Below are positions 1 through 9,500 of a DNA stretch of 20,979 nucleotides, one piece after another. Below the pieces are notes generated by a model. That model saw only the letters and a program-made list of their open reading frames with translations, was not told the origin of the DNA and ran no database searches. Positions within the stretch are counted from its first letter, which is position 1. Each line of letters begins with the position of its first letter. Origin of the DNA: Deltaproteobacteria bacterium (lineage in GTDB: Bacteria > Desulfobacterota > Syntrophia > Syntrophales > UBA5619); contig JAPLJY010000114.1 in NCBI GenBank assembly GCA_026388345.1, positions 1 to 20,979 of the forward strand, written 5' to 3'. The translations under genes were made by a program, and so were the position numbers.

Positions 1-2
1 AT

Positions 3-605
3 TACCGCCGGGCGATACTGCACGAGCAGGCCGCGCCGTCGTCGGTTGCGGCGGTTCCGAATCTCGCGGATATCACGCAGCAATATGCGGCGGCGCAAGG
101 AAGGATCGCCGCACAAAGCCAGGCGCTGAAATCCGATGTAGATTTCTCGGAGAAAAAACTCGCCGAACAGGGCCGGCAGTTTACGACGAAACTCACGGAA
201 AATGACCGGCAGTTTGCGGCGAAGCTGGACATGGACCGGAAGATGCTGGATACCTGGGGTGAACAGAACAAATGGGCTACGGCAATCGCAATTGCCAACC
301 TGGGACTCCAGGGGTTGGCCATTCCGGCGCAGTCAAAGACGCGGGAAAAGCAGGACGCGATCCTCCAGGATTTCGCCGCGAGCATGAAAAGTAATGTGGA
401 CAAGATAATTGCCACGTATGGCGACCGGATCTCCGCACAGGAAAAGATCAACGCGGCCCGGGAGGCGGAGGCCGCAGCGCGAATCGCGGAGATAAACGCC
501 CCCCCTGTGCAGGCGGATCAGATCGGGGAACTCGGCGGCATGCCGCACCTGGACCTGCCGGAGGTTTCGGCATTGCGGCGGAGAAATTCTCGCGGAGAAT
601 ACTAA
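3..605 (+). CDS. Coiled-coil virion-region protein, 5'-truncated
   Basis: The reading frame is open from base 3 to the TAA at 603-605, so the gene begins left of the window. The first ATG in this frame (231) is internal and has no ribosome site. The visible 200 residues are polar and Gln/Ala/Lys-rich, with heptad-like stretches (for example EQGRQFTTKL and ENDRQFAAKL, an imperfect repeat near residues 55-75) and a long helical middle section. A short hydrophobic run (ATAIAIANLGLQGLAI) could be a membrane-interacting helix. There is no recognisable catalytic motif. It ends 15 bp before the next gene and is probably cotranscribed with the three genes after it. By position and composition it may be an internal-core or ejection protein of the virion; that role is inferred. 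Confidence 0.8.
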   Translation, partial: YRRAILHEQAAPSSVAAVPNLADITQQYAAAQGRIAAQSQALKSDVDFSEKKLAEQGRQFTTKLTENDRQFAAKLDMDRKMLDTWGEQNKWATAIAIANLGLQGLAIPAQSKTREKQDAILQDFAASMKSNVDKIIATYGDRISAQEKINAAREAEAAARIAEINAPPVQADQIGELGGMPHLDLPEVSALRRRNSRGEY

Positions 606-620
606 AGGAGGCATATCATC

Positions 621-2105
621 ATGGCATTCAGCATGAATCTCAGGGATCTGGCCAGCCCGCAGTACGCAGCGGTGACAGGGAGAAAACGGAAGGTGCCCTA
701 TACATCCTACCTGACCGCGATGGGTCCATCCGTTCGGGCCGCGGCGCAACAGGAGACTGCGGACACACTCCGGGAGAAAGAACTGCTGCAGAATTCGACG
801 CAGTTTGATACGGCGCAGAAACAAAGTCAGCAGCAATTTGACGCCAGCCAGGCGCTGGAGAGGACGCAACTCGGCATTTCGGAGGAGCAGGCGCAGAAGT
901 CGGCAGAGATACAGGGAGTGCACACCGCCATCACCGCCACGGCGCTTGCCAACCAGGCGGGCCTCATCAACCTGAAGGATGTGGCGGCCCCTGTTGTGAG
1001 CACCGTCAAGGATGCAGCATCCACGATCGGGACACCCTTGAAGGATGCAGCAACGGCGGCCTACCAAAAGATCTTCCCGAGTGCACCTCCGGAGACACCT
1101 GCGCTCCCGGTGACAGATTCGGTAACACCTCTGTCTCAGACAACTCCGATGACTACCGCCGAAGCGACTGCCCTCGAAAATACATCGTTAGCACAGACTG
1201 CGGCGGCAAAAGAGGCCGCAAATGAGGTGGCGGCGGCGTCGTCATCATATTCACCGGCAACGGCAGAATATGCTTCCACAGCGGCAGCGGCAGAGGCCCC
1301 GGTGGCGCCTGCCGCCACTGGCGGCCCTACTGCCGGCGGGGCCGCCGGAGTATTGGCAATTATTTATGCTGCCGATGCCCTGCGAAAGAAATACGGCAAT
1401 ACAAACGTTCCCATGGAAGAAAGATCGAATAAGGAGAAGAATTTTTCGACTCCGGTGGTCTCTTCTACCCCGATCGCTTGGCTATCCGATCAGTTGCCGG
1501 ACGATTCAAAATTCGCAAAGTCCACAACTGCATCGAGAAATCTGGAGGAAGGGATTGCCGGCCGACCCCTCGACAAGGCGTTCGAAGGGGACATTGTCGG
1601 GTCTGTATCTGAGTTGTGGAAAGGGGTTAAAGAAGCGCCGGGCCAACTTTGGGACGCCGCAAAGAATTTCGCTACCTCTAACCCTATGGCAGATCTTGGA
1701 AGAAAGTATTTGGGAGATACCGCGGGAAATATCATGGAGTTCGCTAATCCGGTTGCTGTGATTTCGAAGGCATGCATCATCGTCACCGCCTGCACCTTCT
1801 CTAACTCCGAAGAGGTCAATATCTCCCGCGAGTACCGCGACAAGTTTCTGACCCCGGTGCAACTCCGGGGATACTACATGATCGCCGAGAAGGTTGTGCC
1901 ACTGATCAACCGGTTCTCGATCGTCAAGCGGCTTGTGAAGCGGTTTCTGGTGGATAACCTGATCGCCTACGGAAAACACGAACTGCAAAAGGGACCGCCG
2001 CCGCGCACGGCCGCAACAACCATAACCCGCGGATTCCTGGCTCTTTGCGAGCATGTTGGAAACCGGAAACCGTCTTTTGTCCGCTGTAATGGCGAAATCG
2101 TCTAA
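621..2105 (+). CDS. Ala-rich structural protein with a C-terminal CFI-box-like motif
   Basis: This 494-residue protein starts at an ATG preceded by AAAGGAGG with good spacing. Residues about 45-110 are a Gln-rich coiled coil (QKQSQQQFDASQ). Residues about 130-260 are low-complexity Ala/Thr/Pro with one short hydrophobic helix (GVLAIIYAADAL, about 245-257). The C-terminal part opens at about residue 385 with CIIVTACTFSNSEEV followed by REYRDKFL and a basic hydrophobic tail. This resembles the C-x-I-x-TA...RD 'CFI-box' C-terminal domain found at the ends of many unrelated bacterial and phage proteins, whose function is unknown. The gene lies in the putative internal-virion cluster, 13 bp before the next gene. 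A virion role is inferred from context; only the C-terminal motif is recognisable. Confidence 0.8.
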   Translation: MAFSMNLRDLASPQYAAVTGRKRKVPYTSYLTAMGPSVRAAAQQETADTLREKELLQNSTQFDTAQKQSQQQFDASQALERTQLGISEEQAQKSAEIQGVHTAITATALANQAGLINLKDVAAPVVSTVKDAASTIGTPLKDAATAAYQKIFPSAPPETPALPVTDSVTPLSQTTPMTTAEATALENTSLAQTAAAKEAANEVAAASSSYSPATAEYASTAAAAEAPVAPAATGGPTAGGAAGVLAIIYAADALRKKYGNTNVPMEERSNKEKNFSTPVVSSTPIAWLSDQLPDDSKFAKSTTASRNLEEGIAGRPLDKAFEGDIVGSVSELWKGVKEAPGQLWDAAKNFATSNPMADLGRKYLGDTAGNIMEFANPVAVISKACIIVTACTFSNSEEVNISREYRDKFLTPVQLRGYYMIAEKVVPLINRFSIVKRLVKRFLVDNLIAYGKHELQKGPPPRTAATTITRGFLALCEHVGNRKPSFVRCNGEIV

Positions 2106-2118
2106 GGAGGTCACCATA

Positions 2119-3483
2119 ATGAACGGAAACCCTTACGGCGCTGTGCCGGAAGCCCTCAAAGAAACCAGACTGACGCTTCGCGACATCATGGCCGCCCACA
2201 TGGAGAACAAGCTGGCCGAAGGACGGCTGAACCTTGAAAAGACGAAGGCGGAGACGGAAACAGCCCTGATCGCCGCCAACATCAAGCGCGACGAGCTGGC
2301 CAATCTCCGGGACACGGCGCACCTGAATCAGCAGGCGGAGCAGTTCCGGGAAGGCCAGGCACAGCAGGATGTCCAGTTCAATAAAAACCTGACGTTCCAT
2401 GATGCGGCGCAGAAACTCGCCGAAAAGGGGCAGACAGAGCAGCACGAGATCGCGACCGGACAACTGGGCGTTGCAAAATCAGCGGAGGATCGGGCGGCCC
2501 GCGAAGAGAAGCGCAAGAATGAGGAGCGGACCATCGGGGACTGGATGAATGCTGCGGGGATCCACCCCGGACTTGGGGAATTCCTGGGGGTGGATCCGAA
2601 CAAGAAGATCAAGCGAGCCGATGCGGAAAACTTCTACGCCACGATTCATGCGGCCTTTAAGTCCAGCCCGGCCATGTCGCTGATGGCCAACGGGTACAGT
2701 CTGAAAAACGAGTTGATCGGGATGCAGGATAAACTCCGGACGCCCGGACTCGATCCCGCACAGGCCGCGGAACTCAAAAAGAAATACGACAGGGGGTTGT
2801 CCACATTCGAGGACCTCGACCGGCTAATCATGGCGGAGAAGGTTCCGGACCAGGCGAAGATCGCCCAGGCGGCGCGGCAGAGTTATACCGACAACCCGGA
2901 ACTGCATACAAAATACCCGGATTTCGAAAAGTATCTGACCGCGTTTCAAAAGGATGTCACGAGCGCCCGGGGCGTCTTCCAGGATGATATCGGGAAATTG
3001 AAGGGAGATAGCGCCCTCAAGGAGATTACGGGAGAAAAAATAAAGGTCGACCCGGATTATGACCAGACCATGTCTTCATTCAGCAAACTCATCAGCGCCA
3101 ATGCGAAACCGGACATGGTTGCCGCGATAAAAGCCGGGCGCATACAAAGAGAAGCCAAGGGCGACTTCAAAGGGGCTTACGACTACCTCAACGGATATGC
3201 GAAAAAATTAACCGGAGGAAACAAGTTGGCCCCGTCGCCTGCTGCGGAAAACCCGAGCGAAGCTGCAAGAAAAAACCTGAACAGCATGAAGTCGGCTATG
3301 GGCGTCGACTTGCGCCCACGCGCCGTATTGCAAAAAGTGGGGCTGGTAAAATCACCTGCCGAGCAACTTGCGAATCTTGAACGAGATTATAAGGCAGGGG
3401 TTATCGGTGCCACGGCATACGAACAGGCGAAGCGCGAAGCGGAAGGCTTGATGACCCAGGGCGGTGCTACCCGTTCATGGTAG
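2119..3483 (+). CDS. Coiled-coil putative internal virion protein
   Basis: I chose the ATG at 2119 because AAGGAGG lies 8 bp upstream. An in-frame ATG at 2053 lies inside the previous gene and has no ribosome site. The product is 454 residues. Residues about 20-165 form a continuous highly charged coiled coil (Glu, Lys, Gln, Ala), and the remainder is soluble and mainly helical. There is no signal peptide, membrane segment or catalytic motif. It sits between two other helical proteins and directly before the giant multi-domain gene, a position that matches the middle internal-core protein of podoviral virions. I recognise no family, so the assignment rests on gene order and composition. Confidence 0.78.
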   Translation: MNGNPYGAVPEALKETRLTLRDIMAAHMENKLAEGRLNLEKTKAETETALIAANIKRDELANLRDTAHLNQQAEQFREGQAQQDVQFNKNLTFHDAAQKLAEKGQTEQHEIATGQLGVAKSAEDRAAREEKRKNEERTIGDWMNAAGIHPGLGEFLGVDPNKKIKRADAENFYATIHAAFKSSPAMSLMANGYSLKNELIGMQDKLRTPGLDPAQAAELKKKYDRGLSTFEDLDRLIMAEKVPDQAKIAQAARQSYTDNPELHTKYPDFEKYLTAFQKDVTSARGVFQDDIGKLKGDSALKEITGEKIKVDPDYDQTMSSFSKLISANAKPDMVAAIKAGRIQREAKGDFKGAYDYLNGYAKKLTGGNKLAPSPAAENPSEAARKNLNSMKSAMGVDLRPRAVLQKVGLVKSPAEQLANLERDYKAGVIGATAYEQAKREAEGLMTQGGATRSW

Positions 3484-3523
3484 TACGGACGTACAATTGC
3501 GATAGGAGCAGAGAGAATTGACT

Positions 3524-6500
3524 ATGGCAGAGATATCCGCGTACCTACTCGCAGAAGCCCGCCGCCGCGCCGATGAAGATTTCGGACCTGATCCCGCGCC
3601 GGCGGCGGATGCTAAAAAATCCGCGGCGAAAACGACAGACCGGCAGCCAACCAGCTATCTGCTTGCAGAAGCCAGACGCCGAGCCGATGAAGATTTCGGT
3701 CCTGATCCCGCGGCCAAAAAACCAGCGCCACCCCGCGGCGTGTTTGCCGAGTCGGCATCCGCCCTGGGGGCCGGTATCGTCTCCACCGCGGAGTCAATGG
3801 GTGCTACCGCCGAGATGATCGGAATCCCGGGCGGGAAGGCCGTGCGGGAGAAAATGAAGGAAGTCGGCGAGTCCGACATGCTGCGCCGGCCGGACTACCT
3901 GCAGAACGTGGACATATGGAAACAGCCGGGCGTGATGACCGACTGGCGCTGGTGGGTTCGCTCACTGGGAGAGAATGCCCCCAACATGGCCACCATGATG
4001 CTGCCCGGTGTGGCGGCGATCCGCGCGGCGCGCGCGGCAGATTTGGGAGTAAAGGCGATCCGCGCCGCGGGCCTCGCCGGATCCTGGACCGGATCGATGG
4101 CCCTGGAGGCGGGGAGCGCCTACGGCCAGGCGAAGGACGAGATGACCCAGGCCGGGACCCTCGATCCTGATTCGATCGAGAAGATCGCCACCCTCGAGGG
4201 CATCACTGCCGGCACGGTGAACTCACTCATAGAAATGCTTCCGTTTGACAATTTGTTTCTTAAACAGGCCGGCGCCGACCGTTTCGTAAAAAGGATTGTC
4301 CGCCAAACGCTCCTGGAAGGATCGACGGAAGGATTCCAGGAAGCGGTCAATATCTATGTTGAGAAACTCGGCCACAAACCGGACCAGAATCTCTCTGACA
4401 ATATCGGCCGGATCCTCGAATCGGGGATCATCGGCGGGATGATGGGCGGGATGGCCGGCGGTACGATCGGCACCGTTGAACATCGCCGAAACGTGCAGCA
4501 TTACAACGCGCTGGGCGATCAACTCGGGGTCAAGGATACGGTCTTTTCCCTCAAAGACGCGGGGATGCCCGATCAGGAGATCGCCAGGCTGGTAGACACC
4601 CGAATCAAGGATATCCGGACAAAAAATGACGAGACGCCGAAAGGGGCCGACTGGATCTCCGGTGGTGACGAAATCAAGGATGCCGCCCGAAAACTGGTGA
4701 TACCCGAAGTGGACTCAAAGGAGATGGTAGACTACCTTCTCTACGGGGCCGGGAAGTACACACCGCCGCCGGGTCTCTTCGGAAACACGACGACCAGGGC
4801 AAAGAGGGGCGTCCTGGGAATGTTCGGGATGAAGGAGAAGGTTCCCGTCGAAACGACCGCTGAGGGCGCGACGACGGAAACGACACAGAAAACGCCAACC
4901 GAACGCGGAACGGGCGATCTGACCGCCGGGCCGCAGGCGGTGAAGGATATCGGCCTTGCGGAACCACAGGCGACGGTGATCCAGGAGGAGAAGAAAAGCG
5001 AAACGCTGAAAAAAGGTCTTACCGCATATGAGGCAGCCATCGCCGGGATGACGGAGGAGGACCAGCAGCGCCTGGAGGAGGCCCGGCAGCAGGAACTGTT
5101 TATCAAAGAGCAGGAAGACCAACAGGCCGCGGCCGAAGAACAAGCACAGACTCAGGCCGCGATCATGCAGGCGGCGACGGAGAAGGACGCCGTTATTAAA
5201 GACGCGGCCGCGGGCGATCCCAAGAAACAGGAGATTGCCGCGGAGGTGATGGGACTTTCCGACCGGGTCGTGATTTCAGCCGTCCAACGAGACCTCGGCC
5301 TGAACGTCCGGCCGGCGGGGCAGGACCTCTACGAGATTGTTACCAAAAAGGGGGCGCAGCCGGTCCCGATCATGACGCTCCGGAAACTTTTGGCAGAAAA
5401 ATACGTGGCCGATTACGACGCGGATCAAATTGCACAGGCCGCGGCAGAGAAGAAGCGGCAAGATGATTTCGAAGCGGTGCGGAAACGGACCGAAGAGGCC
5501 AGAATCAAGAAGGAAAAGGAACTTTCCGTCCAGGTACTATCCATGGCGCGTGAGGGACTCCGGTATGGCCGGATGATCACCACACAGCAACTTGCCCTGT
5601 TGGAGGCCTCCCGGGACCAGCTCACACAGGAGGAGATCGCGCGCCTCGATGCGGGCCCAAATGTCGTCAAACCTTACTCCCCGCCCAAGTCGCTCAAGGT
5701 CCTGGGCGTCAGGGGAAGACCCGCGGCTGTCTCCCCGGTACAAGAAACTTCCAACGCGGAGGAAGCCGGGCAAGCTTCCGGGCGCACAGGGGAACAGCCC
5801 AGTACCCGAACGGCGCAAGTCGAAGCCGCAGCCGGTCTTCCGGAAGAGGCCGGTCGCCACCCCGCGCAAGATGCTGCCGATGAGGCCAAGGTCCGGGAAT
5901 ACGTTCTTGACGACCTCGCCTACCAACTGAAGGAGATCGGACCGACCGGATGGGTCGGAAACGAGGAAGGCGGGGGGAGACGGATCGCGGCCGGAGGCGC
6001 GATCTCCCGGACGGTGAAGACCTTCGGCAACCAGTCCACTACGCCGCTGCGCGACGAGAAGGGGAAACCCGTCACGCTGAAGCTCTCCAAAGCGTTCCTG
6101 GCGAACGTAATCGACAAGGCCCGGACGGGGAAACCTCTCACCGATCAGCAGCAGGCCGTCCATGACGTGATAATCCACGAGGCGAAAGACGAGGAGGCAT
6201 ACGCCTGGAAGATGGTTTCCGAAGAAGCGGATGCGATGGCGGGTTTCAATCCGGAGGAGTTTGCGGCAGAGGAACCCGCGACGGATTTCAACCCCGGCGA
6301 ATTTACAAATGAGGGGAAGGCAGCGCCTGCCACGGCCCAGGGGGAAGAAACGGCAGGTATGACGAAGGAAGAGACGGCCGCGGGGAAGATCGTTCAACCG
6401 GATGCAAATTCCGAGATTAACGCCGCGGCGAATGAAGCGGCCACGTCGCCGAAAAACAACATCCCCGAACCGACGCTGGCACAACAGGAGGCGGGGAATT

Positions 6501-9500
6501 TCAAGAAGGGCCATGTCAATTACCAGGGTCTTGACATATCCATCGAGTACCCGAAGGATTCCACCCGCAAGGGCGTGGATAAAAACGGCAACGCATGGGA
6601 AAGGGCCGTTGCCAGCCATTACGGTTATATCAAACGGACCACAGGGAAAGACGGCGAACACGTCGACGTATACCTCTCTCCAATTGCCGAACCCGAGAGC
6701 GACAAGGTCTTCGTCGTTGACCAAAAAGACGACAAAAGCGGAAAGTTTGACGAGCATAAGGTCATGCTCGGATTAAACACGGAGGAAGAGGCCCGGCAGG
6801 GCTACCTGGCCAATTACGACAAAACGGGTCCGGACCGGATCATGGGCATCACGGAAATGTCCGTTGATGATTTCAAGGCCTGGCTGAAAGACGGGGATCA
6901 AAAAAAACCCGCCGCGGAATGGCAGACAAAGAAAACTAAACATCCGTGGGAGATGACGCGGGAGCAATATGTTAATTCGGGAATGTACCCAGAAATTCCA
7001 GAAGGTCATCAAAGCAAAGCAGCAATCAAAGCAAATAATGAACAAAACCATAAGGAATTGGTTAGTCAGGCCCTCACCAAAGGCAAACCCGTTCCCCCCG
7101 AAGTCTTAAAGGACTACCCGGAACTCCAGAAATCGGCCCCGGCTCAAGGTGTCGCGATCCGTGAACCGTTTCCCGTGTATTCGGTAACAGAAAAAGGCTT
7201 GACAAGGTTCTCCCGTAAGGTTGATAATGAGAACCAAGGAGGGCTGTTTGATGAATTACCCGAAACCGGAGCCATGCGGGCTGAAAATATACCAGCCGCC
7301 AGTCCGGAAACCAATGGTGGACGGAAAATACCCGCACCCGGAGGAAAGCTGCTTCCTTACGGGACAAGAACAGGGACACTGCCTTCCGTCAAAAGCGAAC
7401 CCATTGGAACCTGGGAATCCTCCCGCGGAGCAATAAACAGCTTCGTGGATTTGGCGGTCATCGCCCGCGACAACATCGGGCGGGACGCCCGGGAAAGTTT
7501 GATCTCCGTCGTAACCGGCAAGGATGGAAAAATCCTTGCCGTCAACCAGCATACCATCGGGTCCCCAAATCAAAGTCAAGTCTACCCCTATGTCATTGCC
7601 GGCCAGATCCTGAATGTCCCCGGCGCTGTTCGTGCGTGGACGGTTCACAACCATCCGTCGGGCGAGGCGCAATTGTCGAAGCCGGACCTTGACATCAGCA
7701 CGTCCATTGCCGACCTGTTGGAAGGAACCGGTATAAAGGGCGAAAAAATCATGGCGGTCACGTCGGAAGAATATTCGTCCGGGGAAGGCGTTCTTCCGGT
7801 GCCGGCTAAAGAAAAAGCGATTCACTCAATCCCCGTTCTCGGGCGGAAATATGATCAAATACCGCAGAAATTGCAGTCCATCACAGGGCCGGATGAGTTC
7901 GAGGCATTCGGCCGCCTGCACCTGAAAAACGGCGGAATCGCCCTCTTCTCATCTCAGCGCCAGCCGGTTGCAGTAATAGAGGTCGAAGACTTTTCGAGAC
8001 TCCGGCCCCTCCATGCGGAGATCCTCCGCGAGGTAGAAAAAAGAAACGCCGTGGACTTTATGGTCTACGACGGAAAGAAGGTGCTGTCGGAAGCTGATGT
8101 CTCCAATCTGGTGGCCTTTGCAAAACAGACGGGTCTTGAATTCACGACGGTCTTCGACAAGGCGGGTGATCATTACAAAGCGATACAGGGACTTATCGAC
8201 AACGCCAAGGCCGGCCGCAGCAGCCAGAAAACCTTTTATTCGGTTGAGGAGAGAGATGCAATCGGACGCGATTCGGCGGCCTTTGCTGATCAGCTTGATG
8301 ACTTTGCGGCAGGCAAACTTCTCAATCGGCTTGAACCAATTACGATTGGAGAAACTCCTGTCGTTCTTGAAAAACTCGGCGCAGAACAACTTCCACTGGT
8401 CATTACACAGGGAACAGTTGAGAAGGCGACAACCGGGAAGCATGGCGTTTCGATTGAAACCCTCAAGCAGTTACCCGCTCATATTGCCGACCCCATCATG
8501 GTCTTCGATTCAGCCACAGAGGCCGATAGCCTCGTCGTTATGACGGAACTGAAACAGGATGGAAAGACCATAGTGGCCGCGATTCGACTGTCCAAAGAGG
8601 TGGGGCGCAATGTCGTCAATGACATTATCAGCGTCCACCCGAGAAACAGCGAATATCACTTCATAAATTGGATCAATCAGGGACTGCTGCGGTACATGAA
8701 CAAAAGCAAAAGCCGCGCTTGGAGCGTGACAAGCGGGCTACAATTGCCCGCAGTGAGAGGCTCCAAACTCGGCTCGACTAAAAAAATACTCTTCGATCAT
8801 GATCTTGTCAAGGAAAAATATTCGACTGAGCAGGGCAACGTCCCCGTCCCCACCCTCGCCGATGTCCAAACCATCTTTAAGGGCCAGGAGGTCATTCAGC
8901 CGGGCGGGCAGAACTCCCCGGTTTATGTTAAAACACAGGGCGGAAAGTATCTCACGGCGGAGACAGTGAAAGAAATCTCCCCGGATGCGGTAGACTTCGA
9001 ATATGCCCATGGGGAGAAGTTTGATTCGGGAACGATGCAGATCTCCGGGGCGTATGGCGACGGTGTCGCTCACCTTGTCCGAGGTGTCGCGGGAAAGTGG
9101 ACCCTTGCCCATGAATCCATGCACTTCCTGGAAGATGCCGGGATTCTTGACGGGACGGATGTTTCCACCCTGCAGGACCACATCCAGGAACTGGTCCGCG
9201 ACGGAAAGATCGAGACTGCCAACAAGAAGGATATCGGCGGCTCCGAGGACCGGGCCAACTTCCTGGCTGATGCACTGACGAAGGAAAAACCGCCGCAGGG
9301 ACTCGTCGGGAAAGTAATCACCCGTGTCCGTGAATTCCTTGACAATTTAATGGAAGCATTTGGCATCCGGACGGCCGGCACCGTGGTCCGCGATATCGAG
9401 ACGGGCAAGATATTCAATCGCGGCATTCCCGGAACGCGGGCATACGCGGCCAACCGGAGTTTGAAAAAGTCCCCGGTCCAGTACGCCCTGGCCGAAGACG

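Noticed and set aside
333..1067. 244-codon minus-strand ORF
   Set aside because: It spans the junction of two well-supported plus-strand genes, its product is Cys/Arg/Leu-rich noise and no start signal is present.
2053..2118. Earlier ATG for the third gene
   Set aside because: It lies inside the previous gene without a ribosome site, while ATG 2119 has AAGGAGG at ideal spacing.
5537..6757. 406-codon minus-strand ORF
   Set aside because: It is antisense to the pyrophosphatase and linker part of the giant gene, has no ribosome site and a low-complexity Arg/Gly/Leu translation typical of the reverse of GC-rich coding DNA.
8097..8543. 148-codon plus-strand ORF inside the giant gene
   Set aside because: Arg/Ser/Pro-rich translation with no ribosome site; a +1 shadow of the main frame.
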